From: Verrucomicrobium spinosum DSM 4136 = JCM 18804
GTDB taxonomy: Bacteria; Verrucomicrobiota; Verrucomicrobiia; Verrucomicrobiales; Verrucomicrobiaceae
Assembly (NCBI RefSeq): GCF_000172155.1
Contig: NZ_ABIZ01000001.1
Coordinates: 7,597,105-7,661,104 of the forward strand
Length of the DNA: 64,000 nucleotides
Reading direction: 5' to 3'
Both the position numbers and the translations under genes were made by a program. Below are positions 36,768-45,575 of this stretch, one piece after another; the stretch's first letter is position 1; every line of letters begins with the position of its first letter. The notes under the pieces were generated by a model that was given only the letters and a program-made list of their open reading frames with translations, did no database searches and was not told the DNA's origin.

Positions 36768-38072
36768 CTACGCCAGAAGTTGTTTGATGATGCCGGTGCT
36801 GTCACCGTGACGTTGCACGGGCACCCCGGAACCCTGCATCAGCGTGAGCCACGCATTGCACAAAGGCGTGTCTTTTGACACGACGATGTTGGAGCCCAGC
36901 TTGATGCCCGCGCCCCGGCCAGCGAGCAGCGTGGGGCAGTTGTCAAGATTGTGACCCGTCCGGATATTGCTCCCATACGCCACCGTGGTGTGGTCAAGCA
37001 GGCAACTGCCATCGGGTTCGCGAATGGACTTCAGTTGATCCAAGAACCCGGCGAGCAGCGTGCTCTGAGCGAGGTCTCTCTTTTTCGACACTTCAAGATA
37101 TTCCGGTCCCTTCCCAGGGTAGTGACTCATCGTATGAGCATCGATTCGAACATCCAGACTGGTCAGCAACGTGCTGACGGGCTGCCGGTAGGTGAGCACC
37201 CGGGTGCTGTCAGTCTGCAGTGCCGCCGCCATGATCGAATACATGAGCTTTATCTCGTCATAGCCTGCGAGATTCGCCTCAGGCTCATCCAGAGTTGGCT
37301 TGGGATGGGGCACACCGAGCCAGCGCTCGTCACGGCTCAACTGGCTTTCGATGTCGCGAATGCCCTGGAAGTACTCATCCAGTTTGGCATTGTCTGTTCT
37401 GGAGAGGTTTCGTTGCAGTTCCCGGGCGCTTTCCAGCGCATTGTCAAGAATGCTCCGGCGTTGCGCCAGCAGGGCCTTCTGCTGGGCCAGAGGGGTCGTG
37501 TCCTTGGCAAACAGACGGTGAAACGCTTCCACTGGATTCTTGGGACCTCCAATGGGCTTTCCTCGAACGTCCCAGGACAGAGAGAGACCCTGCCCATGCC
37601 CGGATCCGCTCGCCGCCGCCCCGCAGTCCAGGACAAAGGACTCAAAGCGACAGTCTTTCCCCAGATACTCTCCCGCCACTTGATCCACCGAAACGGTGTT
37701 GTGAAAACTCTGCCCTGGAACTCCAAATTCGTTCGCCCCCGTGAGCCAGAAAGTGCTGCCGTAGTGACCGTTCGAATTGTATTTGTTCAACAACCCCTGC
37801 ACCACGCTGAAGTCAGCCTTGTGCCGCGCAAGCGGTTCGAGAGCTTCAGGGAGAGTGTAATGGCTCCCTGGTTGATCCATCTTGGGATACCATGAGTGCT
37901 CTGTGACCCCCCAGCCAAACCCGAGAAAAACGAGCCGCTTGGGACGGGGGGCACTGGCTGGACTCTGCGCTGCCGATGCAAAGCGTCGGAAGCCCAGTGA
38001 ATCGAGCGTTGGCAGGGCAATGAGGGCCGTGCTCGTGCGCAGGAAGTGACGACGATTGAGCGGGGTGTTCAT
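36768..38072 (-). CDS. DUF1552 secreted protein
   Basis: The 434-residue protein starts with a Tat leader (NRRHFLRTSTALIALPTLDS). The DUF1552 marks are RPKRLVFLGFGWGVTEHSWY, VDQVAGEYLG, AKLDEYFQGIRDIESQLSRD, and YSIMAAALQTDSTRVLTYRQ with THNYPG-like HTMSHYPGKG. This family pairs with DUF1592-type cytochromes in the same way that DUF1501 pairs with DUF1549. Here it follows such a gene by 21 bp. Export through Tat is likely; enzymatic function is not established. Confidence 0.9.
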   Translation of the reverse strand: MNTPLNRRHFLRTSTALIALPTLDSLGFRRFASAAQSPASAPRPKRLVFLGFGWGVTEHSWYPKMDQPGSHYTLPEALEPLARHKADFSVVQGLLNKYNSNGHYGSTFWLTGANEFGVPGQSFHNTVSVDQVAGEYLGKDCRFESFVLDCGAAASGSGHGQGLSLSWDVRGKPIGGPKNPVEAFHRLFAKDTTPLAQQKALLAQRRSILDNALESARELQRNLSRTDNAKLDEYFQGIRDIESQLSRDERWLGVPHPKPTLDEPEANLAGYDEIKLMYSIMAAALQTDSTRVLTYRQPVSTLLTSLDVRIDAHTMSHYPGKGPEYLEVSKKRDLAQSTLLAGFLDQLKSIREPDGSCLLDHTTVAYGSNIRTGHNLDNCPTLLAGRGAGIKLGSNIVVSKDTPLCNAWLTLMQGSGVPVQRHGDSTGIIKQLLA

Positions 38073-38093
38073 GATCCTCTTTGGGCGGGGGGG

Positions 38094-40817
38094 TTATTTG
38101 GAGCGAAACTCTTTGCTCTGGACGACAGCGTGAATGAACTCGCGCGTGGCAAAGTTCTTCGCCTCGCATTGCTTGATGATGGCTTCGACAAGAAGCTCAT
38201 CACTAAATCCACAGGGCCTGCCCAAGGCGTATTCAATCAGCGCGGAGGAGAACCCTTTGGCAAAGTTGCGCCGCTTGGTCGCGATCACGTTGCGCATCTC
38301 GAAATAATTGCGGAATGCGGCCCCCTTGTAAAAGAGGGATGAGGAATCAACAGTCCAGGTCTTCTTTAGTGCGGGATCACGTTTGCCCTCCGCGTTCACG
38401 GGGACATACGAGTCCGTCGTGCGCCACATTCCGGTGGCGTCAAAATTCTCAAGACCAATGCCTATGGGATCAATCTTCCGGTGGCAGCTGGCGCACTGGG
38501 GATTTTCCTGGTGTGCCTGAAGGCGCTCGCGGGTGGTCAGGGGCATTCCGGCAAGACGGGTGATCTCGGGCACGTTGGCAGGAGCCGGAGGGGGCGGTTC
38601 GTTAAGCAGCTTCCGCAGGACCCATGCACCCCGTTCTACGGGATTGGTCTGCTCCCCGTTGCTTCCCATCGCCATGATCGCGGCCATCCCGAGCAGCCCC
38701 CCTCGTGGGGAGTTTGCAGGGATTGCCACCTTTTGAAACCGGTCTCCGGACACACCTGGCATTCCGTAATAGTTGGCCAGCAACCCGTTCACGACCACAT
38801 AGTCGGCGCGCAACAGATCGCTCAGCGGCGCGTTGGTTCTCAACAGATGCGTGAAGGTCTCGTAAACTTCATCCCTGGCGGTTGCCTTCATGGAGACATC
38901 AAACCGGGGAAAGAGCTTCTGGTTGAATTGAAAGAGGTCAAGGCGCTCCAGGTGGAGCCATTGCGTGAGAAATGGCCGCACGAACTGCCCCGATCTAGGA
39001 TGGTGCAACAGGCGGTTTGTCTGCGCGTACAGCACCTCAGAACGCAACAGGTCGCCTCTCACCGCGAGCTCCCGGAGGGTGGAATCCGGGGGCTCACCCA
39101 AAAGAAAATAGGAGAGCCGCGTCGCCAGTTCGAGACCGCTCAAACTGCGCGACGAGGCCGAATCTCCCGGCTCCGCACGATACAGAAACCGGGGTGAGGA
39201 AAGAACTGCGGAGAGTGCCTGCACCACGGCCGCCCGATGAGTCTTTCCAGCGCTGATCCGTGAGTCATAGATACGGATCAAGCGCTCCACAGTCCCCGCG
39301 GGAGCAGGCACGCCGCGGTAGGCCTCACGGACAAACGCCTCAAACGCACCCTGGAGCTTTTCCTTGGGGACATTCGTAACTTTGGCATCCAACGGAATAT
39401 CGAGAACTCGAACGCCCGGGGGCACCCCGCCATCCTGTGCTGGTCGGCTCTCGATCTCAATCCAGTCAATCCATAGCGCGACTTCCGGGCCAAACCCGTT
39501 CCGCTTGAAAGCGTCCTTCACCCTCTCATCATTCTTGCCATCGGTGAAGCCTCGCTCCCTGACAAAAAGGTTTCGAAAGCGGGAATCGATATTGTCCTGA
39601 CTGAAAGTGAAGGGGATTTCGATCACCTGGGGCATTGCCACGGTGCCCGTAACGTGATGGGTGCTCAGGGCGGGAGTGTATATTCCCTTGGATCCTTTGA
39701 GCCCAAATTCAATAAACCTGCGATCAGCAGGAGCATTGGCCGTCGCACCTGCACGAATCCGGACCACATAGTCACCGGGGGGGAAGTTGCCGGGGATGGT
39801 CAACCCCGGGGCAGCAGTGACGTTGTTGCCGCCCCCTTCCCGCGTTGCCACCGTCAGATAGGCGCCTTTGTCCAGATTCGGAAGGCCGAGATAGTAACGG
39901 TCGTACTGGACAAATTCCGCGTGATCACGCGCCACGTAAACGCCCGCTGGATTCACTTCTGAAGTTTTATCGAAGCCGAACTGCATCGGGCTCGGAGCGC
40001 CTGAGATCTTCTTCCAATGGTATCGCAATGCATCAGCGTTGGCCGCGATCTTGCGGAGGCCTGCCACGGTTGCCGCATTTTCAGGACGTTTCACTGCGCC
40101 ATCCACCGCCTGGATCCACTTCATGGCCCTCTCCAGCCTGCCGAGCCCCTCTTTGTTTTTCTTTGCGAACAGTTGATGAAGCGTCTCGACTTCGACCCGG
40201 AATTTTCTCGGCTGGGTGCCCGCCAGCCTGGCGTTGAATGCCTGGTCCAAAGCCTGCTGGGCCATGGACTCATACAGTTCGAACTGGTTGCCCGTAACAA
40301 AGAGTCCAGCCCCTACGGTGTCAAAGTGGGGCCCGCCTGAATCAGCAGGCAACTGGCTCACATCCAGATTCACCCCCAGGAGGACGCGCATTGTGTTTTG
40401 ATACTCCCTCCGGTTTAACCGCCGCAAGGCTATCACTCCGCGCTGGTCACTCAGGGCACGCCGTGCTGTCACCAGCACATTCGCAAGGTCATCCAAGAAA
40501 TCGGTCTTTGCCTGGGAGGATGGCTGCTTTTCATCTTCCGGAGGCATCTCTCCGGAATTCATGGCACTCAAGACCTTCTGCCAACGTTCAGCCGTCTGCG
40601 GATCAGAGAGGGTCAGGGGCAGATCGTCCACTCTGAACTTCCCTTTTTGTTTCTCCGGACCATGACAGCCCAGACAAACTTCACTCAAGAGGGCTTGATG
40701 CCGCTCGGGCATGACTGCTCTGACGGATTCCGCTGCATTAAGCGTGAGGCCCAGGCCTGGCCACAGGGCAAGGGACATCCAGACACAATGAACGACACTG
40801 GTGCGCGGGGGCCACAT
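38094..40817 (-). CDS. DUF1592-type multidomain cytochrome
   Basis: The 907-residue protein has a signal peptide and a heme-binding N-terminus with VCLGCHGPEKQKGKFRVDDL (CxxCH). In order follow DUF1587 (LRRLNRREYQNTMRVLLGVN), a carbohydrate-binding-like middle region (about residues 290-470), DUF1595 (AFEAFVREAYRGVPAPAGTV), DUF1592 (LELATRLSYFLLGEPPDSTL), DUF1588 with a second heme motif (CASCHRKIDPIGIGLENFDA) and DUF1585 (FAKGFSSALIEYALGRPCGF). The family is restricted largely to PVC bacteria and Acidobacteria. It follows the lectin-like gene by 29 bp and precedes DUF1552, giving a three-gene operon. Confidence 0.92.
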   Translation of the reverse strand: MWPPRTSVVHCVWMSLALWPGLGLTLNAAESVRAVMPERHQALLSEVCLGCHGPEKQKGKFRVDDLPLTLSDPQTAERWQKVLSAMNSGEMPPEDEKQPSSQAKTDFLDDLANVLVTARRALSDQRGVIALRRLNRREYQNTMRVLLGVNLDVSQLPADSGGPHFDTVGAGLFVTGNQFELYESMAQQALDQAFNARLAGTQPRKFRVEVETLHQLFAKKNKEGLGRLERAMKWIQAVDGAVKRPENAATVAGLRKIAANADALRYHWKKISGAPSPMQFGFDKTSEVNPAGVYVARDHAEFVQYDRYYLGLPNLDKGAYLTVATREGGGNNVTAAPGLTIPGNFPPGDYVVRIRAGATANAPADRRFIEFGLKGSKGIYTPALSTHHVTGTVAMPQVIEIPFTFSQDNIDSRFRNLFVRERGFTDGKNDERVKDAFKRNGFGPEVALWIDWIEIESRPAQDGGVPPGVRVLDIPLDAKVTNVPKEKLQGAFEAFVREAYRGVPAPAGTVERLIRIYDSRISAGKTHRAAVVQALSAVLSSPRFLYRAEPGDSASSRSLSGLELATRLSYFLLGEPPDSTLRELAVRGDLLRSEVLYAQTNRLLHHPRSGQFVRPFLTQWLHLERLDLFQFNQKLFPRFDVSMKATARDEVYETFTHLLRTNAPLSDLLRADYVVVNGLLANYYGMPGVSGDRFQKVAIPANSPRGGLLGMAAIMAMGSNGEQTNPVERGAWVLRKLLNEPPPPAPANVPEITRLAGMPLTTRERLQAHQENPQCASCHRKIDPIGIGLENFDATGMWRTTDSYVPVNAEGKRDPALKKTWTVDSSSLFYKGAAFRNYFEMRNVIATKRRNFAKGFSSALIEYALGRPCGFSDELLVEAIIKQCEAKNFATREFIHAVVQSKEFRSK

Positions 40818-40846
40818 GGGTGAAGTCGGGTGGCAGTTTTCACGCT

Positions 40847-41656
40847 CTATTTCACCTTCCAGACCTTCACATCATCTATCCACAGGGTGCTGGTTGCTCC
40901 AAAGCTCAGCCACCGTTTCATGGGATGGGCGAAGCCCTCAGAGCGGTGTGTGACGAGGACTTTGCCATCCACGCTGAGACGCATTTCGTCGCCCTCAAAC
41001 ACGAGCGTCAGCTCATGCCATTCATTGTCTGCCTTCCATGACACCACCTTCTGTTTGGTCTGCAGAAAAGCATCGAGATCCGGCGGCAGCTTCTCCTTCC
41101 GTTTAAGGAACTCTGCACGACGCGCTTGAACCTTGAGATCGTGAATGCCGGTCTTGCTGTCCCTCAACATGATGTTGGTGGGATTGAGATAGGCGTAGCA
41201 GAGATGCCCGGCATGCACGCTCTTCAGCTCGCGGTCAACGTGCCCCACGATGCATGACTCTCCTTTGTTCAAACCGGGGAGCCGGAAGCGCAAGGTCGTG
41301 CCGCCATCTGTGAAGCCCGCATCGTGATGGATGTGGATGCCGTGCCCCGCGGCCTTCTCGTTGCTATAGATCTTGAGAATGCCCTGATCGAGATCCGCCT
41401 GTTTGATGTGGGGAGCCCGGTCCGCAGTCGCGCTCTCCCAACCTTTGCCGATATCCTTGAGACCGTTCCCCGTTTCCTCACGCTCGAAGTCGTCTTCAAA
41501 CAGAAGCGTCCCTTTCGATTCCAACCAGGCACGGTCTTTATCTTGGGGGGCGACCTGTTGTGCTTGAACGGCACCCGAGAGCGCCCATGCAGCCAGCAGC
41601 GGAAGCAGGTGTTTCCTGTGAGACAGTATCATGGAGGCGGACAGGCGGAGCTTCAT
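40847..41656 (-). CDS. Secreted lectin/glucanase-like protein
   Basis: The protein of about 269 residues has a signal peptide (LLPLLAAWALSGAVQA) and a jelly-roll-like body: LLFEDDFEREETGNGLKDIG near the start, GIHIHHDAGFTDGGTTLRFR, and the closing WHELTLVFEGDEMRLSVDGK followed by LWIDDVKVWKVK. This is the pattern of concanavalin A-like/DUF1080-type sugar-binding proteins. I chose the ATG at 41656, just before the leader. It is the first gene of the operon with the DUF1592 and DUF1552 genes and may bind the polysaccharide or cell-wall glycan they act on; that role is inferred. Confidence 0.75.
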   Translation of the reverse strand: MKLRLSASMILSHRKHLLPLLAAWALSGAVQAQQVAPQDKDRAWLESKGTLLFEDDFEREETGNGLKDIGKGWESATADRAPHIKQADLDQGILKIYSNEKAAGHGIHIHHDAGFTDGGTTLRFRLPGLNKGESCIVGHVDRELKSVHAGHLCYAYLNPTNIMLRDSKTGIHDLKVQARRAEFLKRKEKLPPDLDAFLQTKQKVVSWKADNEWHELTLVFEGDEMRLSVDGKVLVTHRSEGFAHPMKRWLSFGATSTLWIDDVKVWKVK

Positions 41657-42068
41657 TGACTCGGTATGGGATGGACGTGTTTTTTTCTGCGGCACATGGA
41701 GACAACAAGCTGAATGGCACCGGCTTCACGCCAGGGGGCATGGATCCCAAGCCAAACGACATATCAGACGCACAGACATGGCTAATGCTACAACTGGGAT
41801 GCGCGGTAACAGCAAAAGTCACAAACCTTGCCCCGCGCACCCCGTGAGCCAATCCAGGCGTTGGACAAGACAGCATTCGAAATGCAGGATGGGGACAGTC
41901 ATGCCAGACAACCCTCCCGTCCTGCCAAGTCAGCCTCGTCTCTTTCAGCAAGCCCTTCTGTCAGCATGCCCATCATGACCGGTCTCCCCTCCGATCACCC
42001 CTGCCGATGACCAATCGGCGGCACAGCAGAGTGCCAATCTGTGCTCCGCTCCGCCACAGAGCAGCATC
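41657..42068. other. Intergenic region at the left side of the accessory island
   Basis: These 412 bp lie between the lectin-like gene and the DUF3987 gene. I see no gene, no copy of the tRNA-Cys 3' end and no integrase. The composition changes here from chromosomal genes to the repeat-rich island, so an island boundary is plausible in or near this stretch. Confidence 0.35.
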
Positions 42069-43658
42069 TCAACTCCCCCTCCTTCTCAGCCGCACCCACC
42101 GCGTCGGGTCCTCCCGGGTGCCGCCGCCGTACACCTCCACCAGCGGTGCCAGCTCGACCAGGAGCAGATGCAGGGCCTGCTTGCTCAGGTTGCGATGAAA
42201 CAACGCATTCAGCCCGCTCATGCTCAGCGGCCCGTCTTTGAGCGCCGCAAGCACGCGGGCGGCGCGGGGATTGAGCTCCTCTGCGGTGAAGATGAACATC
42301 GCGCTGGCCTCGCAGTAGTCCCACAGCGCCAGTGCCGCCGTGAGGTGATCGTACGCGATCGTTGAGGCCCCGTCCATGAGCGCATAGAGCAGCGCCAGAC
42401 GCATGACCTGTGCCTCGGAACGGGAAAGCACCTCGCCCGCGCGACCTGCGGGCGGCTCGCTGAGTCGCCCGTAGATCTCCCGCCAGAGCCGACGCGCATT
42501 CTCATCCCGCCGCAGCTCGTTGCGCACCCGCGCGGTCCGGATGGCCCGGCGCAGCTCCTGCAAGTGAGCGGTCGTGTCGGGCACCGAGCCGCCCTCCGGC
42601 AGGAGCTTGGACCGGTCCGCATGCACCCAGAGGCAGCGGTTGGCGAGCCCGTTGCTCACCTCCACCCCCGCCAGCAGGCGATGCAGCTCTGCCAGCGTGA
42701 TGTGGCCGATCATGGAGATGTGCGCGTCATCCACCTCCACGCTGTCCTTCCGCCGCAGCACGGCGATGCGCTGCCCGTCCCAGGCCTGCCGCAAGAGGGC
42801 GGAGACGGTGCTGCCCTCCCGCCGTATCACCTGCAGCACCTGGGCAAACTCCCCCTCCAGCAGCAGCAGACGCCGGTCCCCTCCCGGCTCGAACACCTGG
42901 GCGATGCCCTCCCCGGAGACCACGCCGGATTTCACCCGCTTCGCCAGCCAGTCCGCATCCAGATCCTGCAAGACATGCCGCACCTGCTGCCAGGACGTGC
43001 CCTTGCGCGCCTTCGCCGTGCGACCGGTGACAATCGCAAACAGATTCCCCCGATGCCGGGCGCTGTCTGCCACGAAATACGGTGAGGGACCGATGAGATT
43101 ACCCACCCCCGCGAGCAGTTGCACCAGCAACGCCGCCGGGTCCGCCTCTGTACACGGCAGGATGGTGCGCACCAGATCCCCCAAGGGACCATGCAGGGCC
43201 GTCTCCGGGAATTCCGGGCCGGAACGTGCCGTGGGCTGGGCCCCATCAGAAGCGGCTCCCTCTGCGGTGGCACCACAGGCCTCTGCCCCTGCCGGGACCG
43301 CTGCCTCCGCCCCCTGGGGCGAGCCCTCGCGCTTCCCCTTCATGACTGGCCAGGAGGCCGGAGTTCCCGCAAACAACACCTCCTTCTCCAACCCCGGGAC
43401 CGTTCCCGGCCCCGCCCCTGCCCCTGCCCCACGCGATGCGTCGATTTCGTTCTTTTCGTGCATTTCGTACTTCGTTCGCACTCCTCCAGCCGCCAAGCCC
43501 CGCTCCGGCCCCGCCTCCGCCCCATGCGATGCGTCGATTTCGTGCATTTCGTGCATTTCGTACTTCGTTCGCACTCCTCCAGCCGCCAGGCCCCGCTCCT
43601 CCGCCACCTGCCCCTGCTCCAGTTCTTCCTGCCCTGTTGTCTCGTGTTGTTGTTTCAT
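42069..43658 (-). CDS. DUF3987 helicase-like protein
   Basis: The protein of about 529 residues is recognisable as DUF3987, a family found with primases in plasmids, phages and integrated elements. The body has PLGDLVRTILPCTEADPAAL, FAIVTGRTAKARKGTSWQQV (a P-loop-like TAKARKGT), LLLLEGEFAQVLQVIRREGS and MIGHITLAELHRLLAGVEVS. The first about 130 residues are low-complexity and contain a tandem peptide repeat (RGLAAGGVRTKYEMHE twice). The ATG at 43658 is preferred, because the frame beyond it translates a repeat-rich spacer. It follows the primase-like gene on the same strand. I infer a replication or maintenance module for the island. Confidence 0.75.
   Translation of the reverse strand: MKQQHETTGQEELEQGQVAEERGLAAGGVRTKYEMHEMHEIDASHGAEAGPERGLAAGGVRTKYEMHEKNEIDASRGAGAGAGPGTVPGLEKEVLFAGTPASWPVMKGKREGSPQGAEAAVPAGAEACGATAEGAASDGAQPTARSGPEFPETALHGPLGDLVRTILPCTEADPAALLVQLLAGVGNLIGPSPYFVADSARHRGNLFAIVTGRTAKARKGTSWQQVRHVLQDLDADWLAKRVKSGVVSGEGIAQVFEPGGDRRLLLLEGEFAQVLQVIRREGSTVSALLRQAWDGQRIAVLRRKDSVEVDDAHISMIGHITLAELHRLLAGVEVSNGLANRCLWVHADRSKLLPEGGSVPDTTAHLQELRRAIRTARVRNELRRDENARRLWREIYGRLSEPPAGRAGEVLSRSEAQVMRLALLYALMDGASTIAYDHLTAALALWDYCEASAMFIFTAEELNPRAARVLAALKDGPLSMSGLNALFHRNLSKQALHLLLVELAPLVEVYGGGTREDPTRWVRLRRRGS
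43431..43599. repeat. Two 77-bp direct repeats inside the DUF3987 gene
   Basis: Copies at 43431-43506 and 43523-43599 are almost identical and keep the reading frame (spacing 92-93 bp). They encode two KYEMHE...IDAS segments. Each contains the ACGAAATGCACGAAATCGAC-type short repeat that also occurs in non-coding DNA at 48.5, 48.9 and 50.6 kb, so coding and intergenic copies of one repeat family exist. Confidence 0.85.
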
Positions 43659-43692
43659 GTGTTTGTGTCGATTGATCTGTCCCTCGCTCCCA

Positions 43693-43773
43693 ACGGGTTG
43701 TTTCAACCAACCCGTCCCAAATGCCGCCTTCCGCCTTCCCAATTTCTAATTTCTAATTTTCAATTTCTAATTT
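43693..43773. repeat. Hairpin and AATTTCT repeats between primase and DUF3987
   Basis: An 8-bp perfect hairpin (ACGGGTTG, 7-base loop, CAACCCGT) at 43693-43715 is followed by a run of AATTTCT-type units at 43739-43773. The last codons of the primase gene (QIRN and its stop) are made from this run. The hairpin has no T-tract, so I do not call it a terminator. Confidence 0.7.
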
Positions 43774-44971
43774 GTTCGAAGAACACTTGGTTCCTCCCCG
43801 CGTCCCCCACCACCTGCCCCAGGTCCTTGCACTGGGGTGGCGGCATCAGCACGTCCACCTTGGCTCCGGCGGCCTGGAGCTCGCCCCACCACACGCCACA
43901 GGCATGCAGCCCGGCAGGATCGCGATCGGGGATGATGCGCACCAGCCGCCCCTTCAGGCAGGCCAGCAGTTCGGGATCCCGGGCAAAGCGGGAGCTGGCG
44001 CTGGTTGCCGCCAGGGGGCTCCAGCCCAGACCTGACACCGCAATCTCCAGGGCGGCCACCGCCTCCAGCAGCCCCGCCGCGCCCTCCACCAGCAGCACGT
44101 GGGTGTCGCTCCCCATCACCCACCGGTGCCCCAGGAAGGCACCCTGGCAGCCGGGGAGGTTGTAGCTTTTGCACCGGGAGCCGTCGATCCGCTGGATCGG
44201 TTGACCATCGAACCGCCGCAACTGCACAAAGCTGCCATCCCCGATGGCAAAGCAGTCCGCCCCGCCATAGCGCACCCCTTTGAGGAACCCGCCCCGGGCG
44301 CAATCCGCCACCGCCCGCTCCGGCAGCCCGCGCAGACGCGCCACCGTGCGGATGCCCGCCGGACGCAGGGGCTGAAAGGCCGGCCAGGTGGCACGCAGCC
44401 GGGCCCTCCTCACCTCCGGCTCCTCCTCACTCCGCCGGGGTTCGTTGTTATATTTCCTCGAACCCCGCCATAGGGCTTCACCCACACCTTCTCCCGTCCC
44501 TCTCTCCTTCTCCTCCTCTCTGCTCTCTCTTCTCTCTCCAGCAGAGACGAAAGGCTGGCCTTTCCCCTGGCCAGCGCGGCGGGGCCGATCACGATGAGGC
44601 TCGCGCTCGCGCTCCTGGTAGAGCAAGTGCCCCCGCTCCCGACTCGGGTGCGGCGTGGACTTGGCACTGCGCAGCTTGTGGCGCAGATCGCGCTCCGTCC
44701 ACGGCGGCTGGCAGCCCTGGTTCCACTGCTGTAGCAGGGGCAGGGCCTCCTCCGGCTCCAGATCAAAACCCCACACCAGCGCCGAGGCCGCCCTGAAGGT
44801 GGTGGCATGCCCGCTCTGCCCTGCCACCGCCACCGGCATCTTGCTCAAGTACAACGCCGCGCGCTCCAACGCCGTCGCCCGTCTGTCCAACGCCCTGTCA
44901 GCGGCCCATTCCCCTTCACCGTCACGTCTGTGCATGCGCAGGACAGTGCGCCAAGCTCCCCATCCCGTCAT
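43760..44971 (-). CDS. TOPRIM primase-like protein
   Basis: The 403-residue protein has an N-terminal PriCT-like region (AALYLSKMPVAVAGQSGHAT, FRAASALVWGFDLEPEEALP, WTERDLRHKLRSA). A charged Arg/Glu-rich linker spans about residues 118-195. A C-terminal TOPRIM-type domain follows, with HVLLVEGAAGLLEAVAALEI (catalytic Glu) and VRIIPDRDPAGLHACGVWWG (DxD-like acidic pair). Such proteins prime replication or transfer of mobile DNA and often sit with DUF3987 proteins, as here. The linker lies in a polypyrimidine-rich part of the plus strand near 44.5 kb. No origin or relaxase was seen. Confidence 0.75.
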   Translation of the reverse strand: MTGWGAWRTVLRMHRRDGEGEWAADRALDRRATALERAALYLSKMPVAVAGQSGHATTFRAASALVWGFDLEPEEALPLLQQWNQGCQPPWTERDLRHKLRSAKSTPHPSRERGHLLYQEREREPHRDRPRRAGQGKGQPFVSAGERRESREEEKERGTGEGVGEALWRGSRKYNNEPRRSEEEPEVRRARLRATWPAFQPLRPAGIRTVARLRGLPERAVADCARGGFLKGVRYGGADCFAIGDGSFVQLRRFDGQPIQRIDGSRCKSYNLPGCQGAFLGHRWVMGSDTHVLLVEGAAGLLEAVAALEIAVSGLGWSPLAATSASSRFARDPELLACLKGRLVRIIPDRDPAGLHACGVWWGELQAAGAKVDVLMPPPQCKDLGQVVGDAGRNQVFFEQIRN

Positions 44972-45019
44972 CCTCCGCCCTTTGTGCGGTTGCCGGGGTA
45001 ACTGGATTGAAGAAACCAG

Positions 45020-45575
45020 TTGAATCGTTTGTTGGAAATCGGACGCGTTGATACGCGAGTTACCAGTGCGTCAGTGCGTCAGTGCGTCAGTGCGTCAGTG
45101 CGTCAGTGGGCAGTGGGCAGTGGGCAGTGGGCAGTGCGTCAAGGCTTTGGGGCCGAAGCTGTACGGAGTACAGGCTTCAGCCTGCGCGGATCACAGAAGA
45201 CGCCCAAGCCAAGCGGTGCCTGTAGCGCAGATTGGCAATCGGCATCAGTCGCCGGAGAGGGCCCAGGCTTGTGGGTTCTAAGACATCAGCAGGGCGTTGT
45301 GAGGACCTTGAGACCGCAAAAGGTCCGCGCCGGGGTTGGAGTACCGCTTTTAAGCGGAATCACTCCGCGGGCGTCCCATGACGTCGCGATCCGCCCCAAC
45401 ACTCAACCACCCCGGGCTGTAGGGCAACCCCGACTACCCCAGACCCCCAACCCCTCCCGGGCCTCCCGCCCAAGCGCCAGCTCAGGTCTGATGTCTGATG
45501 TCTGATGTCTGGCAGTCTGGCAGTCTGGCGTCTCCTGCGAAGCAGGCGCAGCTCAGGTCTTGAGTCTTGTGTCTT
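45020..45575. repeat. Repeat-only region between primase and the 317-residue gene
   Basis: No gene is seen in these 556 bp. Five copies of CAGTGCGT (45064-45103) run into four copies of CAGTGGG (45104-45131). Then a 64-bp block (45132-45195), also found at 50701-50765, follows with small hairpins such as CAGGCTTCAGCCTG. At 45345-45360 there is another hairpin (ACCGCTTTTAAGCGG). From 45474 two stem-loop arms made of GTCTGAT/GTCTGGC units run to about 45622, into the end of the next gene. Confidence 0.85.

Noticed and set aside
41657-42068. attL site of the island
   Set aside because: I looked for a copy of the tRNA-Cys 3' end here and found none.
43693-43715. Intrinsic terminator after the primase
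   Set aside because: The hairpin is perfect but is not followed by a T-run on either strand.
42574-43749. 391-residue plus-strand frame across the DUF3987 gene
   Set aside because: Antisense shadow, Ser/Pro/Arg-rich, includes repeat DNA; the minus-strand DUF3987 family is clear.
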